In this document: piece after piece, positions 8,476 to 16,716 of the stretch | How positions within the stretch are numbered: position 1 is the stretch's first letter | How the letters are laid out: each line of letters opens with the position of its first letter | Assembly: GCA_021734045.1 (NCBI GenBank) | Contig: JAIPJR010000016.1 | Location: 1 to 38,248, forward strand | Length of the DNA: 38,248 bases | Direction: 5' to 3' | From: Fidelibacterota bacterium | GTDB taxonomy: Bacteria; Fidelibacterota; UBA8477 | Notes under the pieces: generated by a model | Database searches by the model: none | Seen by the model: only the letters and a program-made list of their open reading frames with translations | Told to the model about the DNA's origin: nothing | Translations under genes and position numbers: made by a program

Positions 8476-8490
8476 AATGGAGTCGAATAA

Positions 8491-8521
8491 AGAAAAGGTC
8501 ATTTTCCGAAAGAAATGATCC
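8491..8521 (-). terminator. weak terminator-like hairpin just upstream of pyrC
   Basis: On the minus strand, GG(A)TCATTT pairs with AAATGACC around CTTTCGGA, followed by TTTTCT. The stem is AT-rich with one bulge. It sits ~50 bases ahead of the pyrC start codon, a position where an attenuator would act. Confidence 0.3.
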
Positions 8522-8593
8522 GGAGAATAATCACCCAAATGAGAGTATGAGTAAAATAGGAGGGCGATTTTTATCCTTCGATGAAAAGGTAAA

Positions 8594-8610
8594 GAACATC
8601 GAATGAATCG
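8594..8610. repeat. direct repeat GAACATCGAATGAATCG, copy 2
   Basis: This is the second exact copy of the 17-base repeat at 8459-8475. The pair may mark a small duplication or a repeat-element boundary. Confidence 0.8.
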
Positions 8611-8623
8611 GGAAAAATGCTCA

Positions 8624-8648
8624 GTTGTCTCCCTGAGCTTGTCGAAAG
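8624..8648. repeat. intergenic repeat GTTGTCTCCCTGAGCTTGTC
   Basis: The first 14 bases, GTTGTCTCCCTGAG, recur exactly at 7136-7149. The core TGAGCTTGTCGAAAG is mirrored in degenerate form at ~6021-6035 and perhaps at 21364-21380. A similar motif is, from memory, common between genes in many unrelated genomes. Confidence 0.6.
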
Positions 8649-8793
8649 CTGAGCTTGGCGCTTTCAGCTTGGGAATTCCCCTCCTCTGGAGGGGGAGACC
8701 GGCTTCAGACGGGCAGGGGTGGGTTGTGAACTTGACCCGATAGGATAAGCAACTGCGAACCTGATCCGGGCTATTGAATTGTCTATTATTGAG

Positions 8794-8814
8794 ATGCTGA
8801 ACCGAGTTCAGCAT
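8794..8814. repeat. palindromic repeat ATGCTGAA-N5-TTCAGCAT, copy 1
   Basis: A perfect 8-base stem around CCGAG. With its flanks it reads AGATGCTGAA-N5-TTCAGCATGACG, shared with the copy at 12739-12759. Confidence 0.75.
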
Positions 8815-8863
8815 GACGGATTCTCCCATGACCATTAAAGAATCGTTTAAACGCTTCCCGGAT

Positions 8864-8890
8864 AAAAAAAATTCCCGAAAACAGGGAATT
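8864..8890 (-). terminator. minus-strand hairpin with T-run in the pyr leader
   Basis: On the minus strand AATTCCC-TGTTTTC-GGGAATT is followed directly by six T. The shape is that of an intrinsic terminator, but no minus-strand gene precedes it. It could end a short leader RNA (attenuation) or be incidental. Confidence 0.4.
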
Positions 8891-9102
8891 AAGTGGGTGG
8901 GTCGTGGGCTTGGCTGAAGCTGCCGATGGGTTCGAAACATCGGGTTGGTATTTAATGCTGATTCCCGCTGGTGTCAAGGTGAATTAGCAGAAGCCGGAAA
9001 AAACATCGTCATCACAACGCGACTTTCCAATTTTTCCCTTGGCCACCCATTCCCGTTGGATTATATCTCACGGCAACCCGGCAAAGGAAAGAAGGACATA
9101 CC

Positions 9103-9801
9103 ATGTGGCGCAAATTTTACATCATCACCAGTCTGCTCACCATCACCACCCTGACCGGCCTGACCAATTCCGCTCAGGCGCAATATCTCCAGCTCAATTA
9201 TGATTTCGGTGAACAGTCGGACGGGGTGGCCCGGGATTATTTCACCACTTACCTGGAATTTTTCAAACCCGACGCCTATGGCAGTACATTCTGGTTTGTG
9301 GATATGGCTTACGATAATCCGGGTAATCGTAGTCTGTCGGTGGCGTACTGGGAAATCGCTCGCTATTTCCGTATGCCCAACTGGCCTACCCAATGGTCCC
9401 TCACACTCCAATACAACGATGGTATGGCACCATGGGGCAGTCTGGGACAGGTGTGGCTGGCGGGATTGAACTACCCGATCTCGGTGGGTGGACGGGTGCT
9501 TTCCACCGATTTGCTCTACCGCCACATGCACGGCTCCACCGCGCCCGATTTTCAATTCACCGTCGCCTGGTACGAGAATTTTCTGGCAGACAAACTCACC
9601 CTAAGCGGCTATCTGGACATCTGGACCCAGGATGATGCCACGGGAAACGCAAAACATACCGTGGTCCTCGCCCGACCCCAGTTCTGGTATAACCTGAATC
9701 CCGTCTGGGGCGTGGGTGGTGGATTTGAGCTGAGTAATAACTTCCTGCCCACATCGGATTGGGAATTCATGCCCCAGGTGGGTGTGAAGTGGACTTTTTA
9801 A
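9103..9801 (+). CDS. DUF5020 family outer-membrane channel, Tsx-like
   Basis: A 232-residue exported protein. The N-terminus MWRKFYIITSLLTITTLTGL-NSAQAQ is a signal peptide with cleavage likely after AQA. The mature part starts with LQLNYDFGEQSDG and ends in VGVKWTF, a terminal aromatic typical of outer-membrane barrels. Alternating strands such as GSTFWFVDMAY, LSVAYWEIARYF and WSLTLQYNDG match the DUF5020 family, which I associate with the Tsx nucleoside-specific channel fold. A good Shine-Dalgarno (AAGGA) precedes the ATG. It is transcribed divergently from the pyrimidine operon, so a role in nucleoside or pyrimidine uptake is attractive but is an inference from fold and position. The substrate cannot be read from the sequence. 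Confidence 0.8.
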   Translation: MWRKFYIITSLLTITTLTGLTNSAQAQYLQLNYDFGEQSDGVARDYFTTYLEFFKPDAYGSTFWFVDMAYDNPGNRSLSVAYWEIARYFRMPNWPTQWSLTLQYNDGMAPWGSLGQVWLAGLNYPISVGGRVLSTDLLYRHMHGSTAPDFQFTVAWYENFLADKLTLSGYLDIWTQDDATGNAKHTVVLARPQFWYNLNPVWGVGGGFELSNNFLPTSDWEFMPQVGVKWTF

Positions 9802-10087
9802 GACACGGATTTTTCAAACCGATACCTGAGTAATCCTAACAAATCCCTGTTTTTCCAAAACCGGCTGGAACTTTTCGTTTCCCGGATTACATTAACCTTC
9901 GTTGAATAAATCAGATAAGGTCGTTGGGGGTAGCGTGGATTCAGTTCTCCACGATGAATTCATTTTCCGGAATTGATCCACTTGACCCGAATGGAAGACT
10001 CGCCTGCTGGCGTAATTTTTGTTCGAAGTTCAGTCGGGGACCAATGACCAGGGAATTTAAGACAAAAGGGAAGATTTGGAGGGAGAG

Positions 10088-12493
10088 ATGAGATTTGTCA
10101 AATCATGGATTTTGAGGTTCATTGTAGGTATAATAATAATTTTTAATACAACCCTCAGTTGGGCTCAAACTATTCCGGACAATTGGACTGGTGATACTGG
10201 AATAGATATTTATAAAGAGGTTACGGTTGTGCATGCTGGAACATTTTGCGCTCGAGTTGATGTTCAGACTGGAACTCAAGCGAACTGCGATTTGACCAGT
10301 TCATCAGAAGTGGCTGTGAACGCAGGCGATACATATACCTTTTCGTTTTGGTACCAGTCGAGTGCTCATGTGAAAGCTCGTGCTGTATATTTTTGGACTG
10401 GGGCAACCACAACTTACAGGGGTTATACAAACGTAAGTGAGTCAACTTGGAAGCAGTTTAGTGAATCCGGGACTGTCCCCACAGGGGCTACCAACGTATT
10501 GGTTGGAATTCGATTTTATGATCAAAGTAGTTTTGTGGCTCCTGAGATTCAATATATTGATGACGTTACGTTCGAATCACCCTCGGGCAACTCACTAAAT
10601 GTCACCAACGGAGATTTTGAATCCTGGCCTACTTCAGCTACACCCTCAGCAATATCCAATTTGACCATCAATTCATTGACATCTTCAAAAATGAATATAA
10701 GTTGGACAAAACCTTCAGGTGTTTTTGGAACGGAGTGGGATGGCGTGGTCGTCTTTATGCGTGCTGGTGCAAGCAACGATGCGACCGTTTCTAGTACTGA
10801 CGGCATCGATTTCAATGGTAATCTTTCTTTCGGCAGTGGCACTCAAAGTGGTAACAGTTATTGTGCAACAAGACAAACCACCGATGCAAACGGTGATATA
10901 ATTGTTACCGGATTGTCAAACAACACAACCTATTATGTCACCGCATATACCTATAAAGAGGTCACTGGTGACAACAATGACGACACTTGGTCTTCTGCGG
11001 CCACGGAAGTGTCGGACGAGGCAGAAGTTCAGGGCATTACTTCCCTTACTGGTTCACCAGGTGATTCAAAAATAGATCTTAGTTGGACGAACTATGACGG
11101 TGCCCAAGGGACTTGGTGGAATAATGTCATTATCTTAGCAAAATCGGGATCCAGTGTAGATGGATCACCCTCAGGCGATGGTTCTGCATATACAGCCAGC
11201 TCTACTTTTGGCTCTGGATCAGAAATCGGTACCGGTAACTATGTTGTTTACAAAGGCACGGGTACGAGTGTCTCGGTTACTGGATTGAGCAACGGAACTA
11301 CATATTATTTCCGAGCATTTGTTGTTGATGGTACCGATTGGACCGACTCTGATCAATATCAAGATGCAAATGCAACACCTGTTATTTTGCCAAACGCCTG
11401 GATCAATGAAATACACTATGATAATAATTCGACCGATGCGAATGAAGGCGTTGAAATTATTGTTGAGAATAGCGGCAGTTATACGTTGAGCAATTTTCAG
11501 ATTAACTTATACAACGGTAGTGATGGTACATCTTACGATTCAAACACATTAGATCAATTTACATCGGGCACAACTACTAGCGGCTTTACTTATTATTCTT
11601 TGATGTGGTCAGGTATTCAAAATGGGCCGGATGGTATGGCCTTAAGTTACAATGGTAATCTGATTCAGTTTCTTAGCTATGAAGGTACATTTTCTGGTTC
11701 AGGTGGCCCTGCGGATGGGGTGACCTCGACTGACATCGGAATCTCTGAAGATGGAACAGGGTCAACAACCACTTCTCTCCAGCTAACTGGAAGCGGTACC
11801 AAATATTCTGATTTTACTTGGACTGCTGACCTGGCACAAACTTGGGGAACTCCCAATAACGCTGGCGACCAATCCCTCCCCGTCACCCTCTCCCAGTGGG
11901 AAGCATCCAGCAAGAACAGTGCGGTACAGTTGAGCTGGACCACCGATTCGGAGATCGAGAATCTGGGTTTTATCATTGACCGGGGACTCACGGAAAAGGG
12001 TCCCTGGCGCCAGATCGCCGATTTTAATTCCCACGCTGCTTTAAAAGGTCAGGGCTCCACCAATTCCGTCACAGCGTACACTTTCACTGACGAAGCGGTG
12101 GCGGTTGGGGAAACCTACTATTACCGGCTCAGCGATGTGGACTACAAGGGTACGCGGACGGAACACGATGCTATTTCTGTCACCGTGTCTGACAAAGACC
12201 AGAACGCCCTGCCCGGTGGATTTCAGTTGGAAAAAATCTTCCCTAATCCCTTCAATCCCAGCGTGACCATTGACTTCACGGTGGTGGAGCCCACCGCCAT
12301 CACGGTGAATGTGTTTGATCTGCAGGGACGCTTGGTCAATGCGCTGATCGAGCAGCATTACGCGGCGGGAAATTATCAGATCCAGTGGAACGGTCTGACG
12401 CCAAACGGACGACCGGCCCCCAGCGGCATCTACCTGTTACAGATTCGGGATGACGCATATAATCTTGTGCGAAAAGTGGTTTTAGCCCGGTAA
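10088..12493 (+). CDS. secreted multidomain Fn3/LTD protein with C-terminal sorting domain
   Basis: An 801-residue exported protein. After a signal peptide (FIVGIIIIFNTTLSWAQ) come a beta-sandwich like carbohydrate-binding modules (~20-155), two fibronectin type III-like repeats (~165-290 and ~290-430, each ending GLSN-TTYY), and a lamin-tail/LTD-like domain starting INEIHYDNN and including LIQFLSYEGTFSG (~440-590). A linker domain beginning LPVTLSQWEASSKN follows, and then the sorting cassette IFPNPFNPSVTIDF...SGIYLLQIRDD. That cassette marks export by a type IX-like or related FCB system. The start is the ATG at 10088 with GGAGG just upstream, not the TTG at 10076. The first ~1780 bases are AT-rich (one line counted 37% GC), while the last ~630 resemble the rest of the window (52-55% in two lines). 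No catalytic site is visible; adhesion or polysaccharide binding is a guess. Confidence 0.8.
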   Translation: MRFVKSWILRFIVGIIIIFNTTLSWAQTIPDNWTGDTGIDIYKEVTVVHAGTFCARVDVQTGTQANCDLTSSSEVAVNAGDTYTFSFWYQSSAHVKARAVYFWTGATTTYRGYTNVSESTWKQFSESGTVPTGATNVLVGIRFYDQSSFVAPEIQYIDDVTFESPSGNSLNVTNGDFESWPTSATPSAISNLTINSLTSSKMNISWTKPSGVFGTEWDGVVVFMRAGASNDATVSSTDGIDFNGNLSFGSGTQSGNSYCATRQTTDANGDIIVTGLSNNTTYYVTAYTYKEVTGDNNDDTWSSAATEVSDEAEVQGITSLTGSPGDSKIDLSWTNYDGAQGTWWNNVIILAKSGSSVDGSPSGDGSAYTASSTFGSGSEIGTGNYVVYKGTGTSVSVTGLSNGTTYYFRAFVVDGTDWTDSDQYQDANATPVILPNAWINEIHYDNNSTDANEGVEIIVENSGSYTLSNFQINLYNGSDGTSYDSNTLDQFTSGTTTSGFTYYSLMWSGIQNGPDGMALSYNGNLIQFLSYEGTFSGSGGPADGVTSTDIGISEDGTGSTTTSLQLTGSGTKYSDFTWTADLAQTWGTPNNAGDQSLPVTLSQWEASSKNSAVQLSWTTDSEIENLGFIIDRGLTEKGPWRQIADFNSHAALKGQGSTNSVTAYTFTDEAVAVGETYYYRLSDVDYKGTRTEHDAISVTVSDKDQNALPGGFQLEKIFPNPFNPSVTIDFTVVEPTAITVNVFDLQGRLVNALIEQHYAAGNYQIQWNGLTPNGRPAPSGIYLLQIRDDAYNLVRKVVLAR

Positions 12494-12597
12494 CGGCAAG
12501 ACAGGCATGGAGAGAATGATGTTGATCAAGATCAATACACATAAATCGAAGGAACGAAAGATAAATTAGCTGACGGATATCCGAATTTAAACTGAGG

Positions 12598-12626
12598 AAG
12601 CCCCGGCTAAAGACACCGGGGCTTTT
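12598..12626 (+). terminator. rho-independent terminator of the Fn3/LTD gene
   Basis: AAGCCCCGG and CCGGGGCTT form a perfect 9-base stem with a 9-base loop, ending in CTTTT, about 100 bases after the stop codon. Confidence 0.88.
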
Positions 12627-12738
12627 CACGTGTTAGTATCACAATAGCGTAATCGTAAGCGGAAAGAGAAAACATTCACCACTGAGAGCACCGAGAATAG
12701 CTGGAACTGACCGGCCGTCTCCCTCTGAGCGGAACAAG

Positions 12739-12759
12739 ATGCTGAAATAAATTCAGCAT
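12739..12759. repeat. palindromic repeat ATGCTGAA-N5-TTCAGCAT, copy 2
   Basis: Same arms and same flanks (AG... and ...GACG) as the copy at 8794-8814. Only the five central bases differ. Confidence 0.75.
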
Positions 12760-12852
12760 GACGCTTTGGTGTGCGCTATTGAGTACCCGGAGCACGCAGC
12801 GTCCCTGTGGGAGAAAAACATCCGCGTACGCAACACCAGGGATAACGATAAC

Positions 12853-12883
12853 GACTTCATACAGGCGCTGAAGTCTGTTTTTT
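12853..12883 (+). terminator. orphan terminator-like hairpin
   Basis: GACTTCA and TGAAGTC pair around TACAGGCGC and are followed by TGTTTTTT. It lies ~230 bases beyond the terminator of the previous gene with no ORF between. It may therefore end a small RNA starting after 12630. Confidence 0.6.
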
Positions 12884-13090
12884 AGTATGGAGAATTGGGA
12901 TTTGTTTGAGATTTGATGCTTGAGATTTGAGATTTCTTAACCGCTTACGCCGCAACCAAAGATTACCCTGGTATTGTGATAAGGCGCGCGAAAATCCCAC
13001 CCTTTTCCCTTGACAATCTGTTGAAATTGGTGGAGTCTTCAGACCGTTCAACGCCAGGAAAGGCGTGAATAAAAAGGGCAGCGCAGAATC

Positions 13091-14890
13091 ATGTGGTGGG
13101 ACACAGACGATCAATTTGAGGATACGCAGGCAGCCACGCTGCCGGTGCGGGAAATCTTTCGCCGGATTTTCCCGTTTATCCGGCCGTACCTGAAATTATT
13201 TCTCACCGCCCTATTGCTCTCGCTTGCCGGCGTCATCTTTGTCCTAATCCAGCCCCTGATTCTCCGGCAAATTATTGACAACGATATTCCCTCGGGACAA
13301 TTCAGTGCCGTGATGCGCTCGGGATTCCTTTATCTGGGAACCATGGCCGGGTCGGCATTGGTGGCATTTTTTGCCCACTGGCTGGCGCAGAAAGCCGGTG
13401 TTTTTGCGGTGAATGACCTGAAGGGCAAACTCTTCAGTCACCTGCTGAAATTGGGACTGCCGGTGCTGGAAAACGAGCCCACGGGGAAACTGGTGAGTCG
13501 GGTGGAATCGGATCCTCAGCGCATCATCGCCCTAACCTCCACCATGTCTCAGCAAATTCTTCTCTCGCTGGGAATGCTCACCGGTGCACTCATCGTCCTG
13601 GCCACCGTGGATTTGCGTCTGTTCGCCGTGGCGGGCACGGTTCTGCCGCTCATCGTGTTGGGTGCCATTCTCATGTTCAAATTCCTGCGCCCTTATTACC
13701 GGGAGGAACGCGCCCGTTACGCCAAAGTCACCGGCGTCGTGGCTGAATTCGTCAAGGCAGCCCCCATCTTGCAGATTTTCAATCGCCTCCACTGGGCACA
13801 CCGCCGACTGGATGAGCGGGTGCTGGATTTCAATCGTTTTTCCGGATGGTTGGGATTCACCAATTACGGCATCTTCCGCGGGCTCATGTTCTTTGAAGTG
13901 GTGGCCACGGTTCTGGTTTTGTGGAATGGTGCCCACTGGATCGAGGACGGCACCATGACCGTGGGGACGTTGGTGCTTTTTGCCCAATACATTGCCCAGA
14001 TCGCCTGGCCGATTTACATGTTCACCGAACAACTGGCGGAGATTCAACGCGCCGGCGGTGCGGCCGACCGGATATTTTCCACATTGGATACGGCGTCCTC
14101 TATCCAGTCACCGGCGAAACCCCACGCCATTCCAAAAACAGTAGAATCGCTGAACTTTGACCATGTGAATTTCGAATATGACGCGGACAAACCCATCATC
14201 AGGGATGTCTCCTTCGCCGTCCATGGCGGCCAGAGCGTGGCGTTCGTGGGTCCCACCGGTGGGGGTAAAACCACGCTAATTAACCTGCTCTGCCGTCTGC
14301 GGGATCCGACGGGTGGACGCATTCTGCTGAATGGCACCGATATCCGGGAATTCGATCCCCATGAATACCGGCGACTGTTCGGTCTGGTATTGCAGGATCT
14401 CTACCTGTTTCCCGTTTCGGTTCTGGAAAATCTGAAGGTCTTTCGGAACGAATTGCCCGATGAAAATGCCATTGAGGCTGCCAAGATCGCCGGGATTCAC
14501 ACCACCATTTCCCACCGGCAGGACGGTTACGACACTATTCTGGCTGAGCGGGGCGGAGACTTGTCTTACGGACAGCGCCAACTGCTGGCATTCGCCCGGG
14601 CGCTGGCGGTGAACCCGGATATCTTGGTGTTGGATGAGGCCACCTCCTCGGTGGATCCGGGGACAGAGCAGCGGATTCAGCGCACATTGGAATCGCTCAT
14701 CACCGGGCGCACCAGCTTTATTGTCGCCCATCGTCTCAGCACCATCCGGCGTGCTCACCAGATTTTTTATGTGGAGAATGGCGCAATTCTGGAGCGCGGG
14801 AATCACGACGAACTCATGGCTAAGCAGGGTCCCTATTACAAATTGGTCATGCGTCAGACCATTCATCATCCGGATGGAGAGACGGTCTGA
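13091..14890 (+). CDS. ABC exporter half-transporter, catalytically complete subunit
   Basis: A 599-residue type IV (ABCB-like) exporter half. The membrane domain of about six helices covers ~25-310 (e.g. LFLTALLLSLAGVIFVLI). The nucleotide-binding domain has Walker A GPTGGGKTTL, Q-loop LVLQDLYLF, signature LSYGQRQ (not LSGGQ), Walker B ILVLDEATSSVD with the catalytic Glu, and H-loop IVAHRLST. It is followed with a one-base overlap (TGATG) by a second half-transporter, so the two surely form a heterodimer in the inner membrane. The atypical signature here and the altered Walker B in the partner are the expected pairing for one dead ATP site. Substrate is unknown; lipids, peptides or drugs are all possible in this family. 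The start ATG has only a weak Shine-Dalgarno. Confidence 0.92.
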   Translation: MWWDTDDQFEDTQAATLPVREIFRRIFPFIRPYLKLFLTALLLSLAGVIFVLIQPLILRQIIDNDIPSGQFSAVMRSGFLYLGTMAGSALVAFFAHWLAQKAGVFAVNDLKGKLFSHLLKLGLPVLENEPTGKLVSRVESDPQRIIALTSTMSQQILLSLGMLTGALIVLATVDLRLFAVAGTVLPLIVLGAILMFKFLRPYYREERARYAKVTGVVAEFVKAAPILQIFNRLHWAHRRLDERVLDFNRFSGWLGFTNYGIFRGLMFFEVVATVLVLWNGAHWIEDGTMTVGTLVLFAQYIAQIAWPIYMFTEQLAEIQRAGGAADRIFSTLDTASSIQSPAKPHAIPKTVESLNFDHVNFEYDADKPIIRDVSFAVHGGQSVAFVGPTGGGKTTLINLLCRLRDPTGGRILLNGTDIREFDPHEYRRLFGLVLQDLYLFPVSVLENLKVFRNELPDENAIEAAKIAGIHTTISHRQDGYDTILAERGGDLSYGQRQLLAFARALAVNPDILVLDEATSSVDPGTEQRIQRTLESLITGRTSFIVAHRLSTIRRAHQIFYVENGAILERGNHDELMAKQGPYYKLVMRQTIHHPDGETV

Positions 14891-16602
14891 TGCTACGGGT
14901 CGTCCTCAAATGGTTCGTCGGATACTGGCGCCGGCAATGGCGCGGGATGCTGGCGCTGTTCCTGTTGACCACGGTAGGCATTGCACTGCGTTCGCTCTAT
15001 CCGTATGTCTTTAAGTATGTGATTGATTCTCTCACCGAGGGTGTTGATTTCACCCGTGTGCGTACCTGGATATTGGTTATTCTGGGGCTGGGAATTGCCC
15101 GGGAGATCACCCAATGGCTGCTCCCATCTACCCGCTATTTCCTGAACCTGAAATTTGGTCAGGCCATCCGGTTGGATCATTTTGACAGCATTCTGCGGAA
15201 AAATCATCGCTTTTTTAACCGGTTTCGCAGCGGCGATTTAATTACCCGGCTCACCGACGATATTGATGGTGATTTGAAATTATCGTGGTTTTCCGCATCC
15301 GGTGTCATGCGTCCGGTGGAGGCAACACTGACACTGTTATTCTCCATCATTCTAATGGCCACGCTCCACTGGCAGCTCACCCTTTTGGCTATTTTACCGC
15401 TACCGCTCATCGTGTGGATCATGACCAAAACGGAGCACTGGCAGGCTCGGGCCTACAGTGAACGGCAAAAGGCTACCAGTGACACGGTAGATGTATTGGA
15501 AAGTGTGTTTGCCGGTATTCGAATTGTAATTGGCTACGCCACCGAGCAGGCGCAGACGAAGATTTTTCACCGTACGCTGGGGGAGCGGAAAATCAAGGAA
15601 GAGCGGGTGGTATTCGTCCGGTCTCTGCTGGAAAGTCTGGGAAGTGTCATTAATCAGGTAGGACTGGTGATCGTGCTTTTCGCCGGTGGTTGGCTGGTGA
15701 TACAAAAATCCATTTCCATCGGAGATTTTTACGCATTCGTGGCATATCTCACCGCCATTACGGAACCGATTTGGACCATCAGTTGGTTTTTCGTCTCCTC
15801 CAAGCTGGCTGAGACGTCGGTGCAACGATTGAAGGAATTAAAATCGGGTGATAATCTGGTGATGGGTACCCGTGAGCCGGAAGAAATTCGGGATGAAGAA
15901 ACGGTTTTGACATTCGAAAATGTGCATTTTGCTTTTCCGGGAACGGGTGTGCCCATTCTGGAGGGCGTGGACTTAACGCTGCAACCCGGTGAGATTGTCG
16001 CCGTGGTGGGCGCGGTAGGCAGTGGAAAATCGACTTTGCTCCAACTGGCCGGCGGATTATTAACACCGGATGAAGGCCGTATCGAATTTCAACAGGTTCC
16101 CGTCCATGATTTGACACCGGAAGTCCGGGCGCGAATGATTGGGTTTGTGCCGCAGGAGGTGATCCTGTTCAGTGGCAGTGTGGCGGAAAATATCACCATG
16201 GGTCGGGAACATATTGAGCCTGTTCACATGGCATCCGCTTCACGCACATCCGTTCTGGAAAATGAAGTTTCACCAGAAAAAATGGTGGAGCAGGGTGGCG
16301 TGGGTCTTTCCGGTGGACAGCGCGCCCGCACGGCGATTGCACGAGCGCTGGCCGGAAATCCCCGAATGCTATTATTGGACGATGTGACTGCCGCGCTGGA
16401 TCTCACCACGGAGCGACACTTCTGGCAGCATCTGCGCAGCGACTATCCGGAGGTGGCGGTACTGGTGACCACCCACCGCGAAGCGACGGCTTATGCCTCC
16501 CGCCGGGTTCTGTGGCTGGAAAAAGGTCGTATCCGTGCAGTGGGGCAGCACCGCGAATTGTTGAAAAAATTTGAAGAGTACCGGTTTCTCTTCGCGCGAT
16601 AG
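14890..16602 (+). CDS. ABC exporter half-transporter, degenerate-site subunit
   Basis: A 570-residue partner of the preceding gene with the same layout: membrane domain ~15-310, then a nucleotide-binding domain with Walker A GAVGSGKST, Q-loop FVPQEVILF, canonical signature LSGGQRART, Walker B MLLLDDVTAALD and H-loop VTTHREA. The residue after the Walker B aspartate is Asp rather than the catalytic Glu. The composite site made by this Walker A/B with the partner's LSYGQ is therefore probably non-hydrolytic, while the other site (partner DE + this LSGGQ) is complete. This is the arrangement known from TM287/288- and BmrCD-type exporters. The ATG overlaps the previous stop by one base, so equal expression is likely. 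The gene is convergent with the next one. Confidence 0.92.
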   Translation: MLRVVLKWFVGYWRRQWRGMLALFLLTTVGIALRSLYPYVFKYVIDSLTEGVDFTRVRTWILVILGLGIAREITQWLLPSTRYFLNLKFGQAIRLDHFDSILRKNHRFFNRFRSGDLITRLTDDIDGDLKLSWFSASGVMRPVEATLTLLFSIILMATLHWQLTLLAILPLPLIVWIMTKTEHWQARAYSERQKATSDTVDVLESVFAGIRIVIGYATEQAQTKIFHRTLGERKIKEERVVFVRSLLESLGSVINQVGLVIVLFAGGWLVIQKSISIGDFYAFVAYLTAITEPIWTISWFFVSSKLAETSVQRLKELKSGDNLVMGTREPEEIRDEETVLTFENVHFAFPGTGVPILEGVDLTLQPGEIVAVVGAVGSGKSTLLQLAGGLLTPDEGRIEFQQVPVHDLTPEVRARMIGFVPQEVILFSGSVAENITMGREHIEPVHMASASRTSVLENEVSPEKMVEQGGVGLSGGQRARTAIARALAGNPRMLLLDDVTAALDLTTERHFWQHLRSDYPEVAVLVTTHREATAYASRRVLWLEKGRIRAVGQHRELLKKFEEYRFLFAR

Positions 16603-16716
16603 GGGATATTCACCACAATAACACCCCGCGTACAAAGTAAAAACATCGTACGCCTGGCTGCCATCTCCATTCTTAGCGCCTCGCCGTGGGAATAGCGTCC
16701 GGAATCCAAAAATCAC

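Larger units (their letters stand above)
8444..9102. other. repeat-rich intergenic/leader region between divergent pyrC and DUF5020 genes
   Basis: This 659-base stretch carries no gene I accept. It holds a 17-base direct repeat, a CCCCTCC/GGAGGGG hairpin (8678-8694), an AAGCTGA/TCAGCTT hairpin, a GATGCTGAA-type palindrome, and two minus-strand terminator-like structures. Both the pyr promoter (minus) and the DUF5020 promoter (plus) must be here, but I cannot fix their -10/-35 elements. The 167-codon minus ORF across it is a translation of repeats. Confidence 0.6.
12494..13090. other. gene-free region between Fn3/LTD gene and ABC exporter
   Basis: This 597-base stretch holds one strong terminator (12598-12626), one GATGCTGAA-type palindrome (12739-12759), and a second terminator-like structure (12853-12883) with no gene in front of it. 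Past 12890 there is a run of degenerate TTTGAGATTTGA repeats and then the unmarked promoter region of the ABC genes. The minus-strand 85-codon ORF looks spurious. Confidence 0.6.

Noticed and set aside
8437-8940. 167-codon minus ORF in the pyrC leader
   Set aside because: Its peptide is made of translated intergenic repeats (MLNSVQHLN, KLRETT, HPCPSEAG) and it overlaps the pyrC start; no family resemblance.
12857-13114. 85-codon minus ORF before the ABC exporter
   Set aside because: Low-complexity TTTGAGATT repeats form part of it and it overlaps the ABC start antisense.
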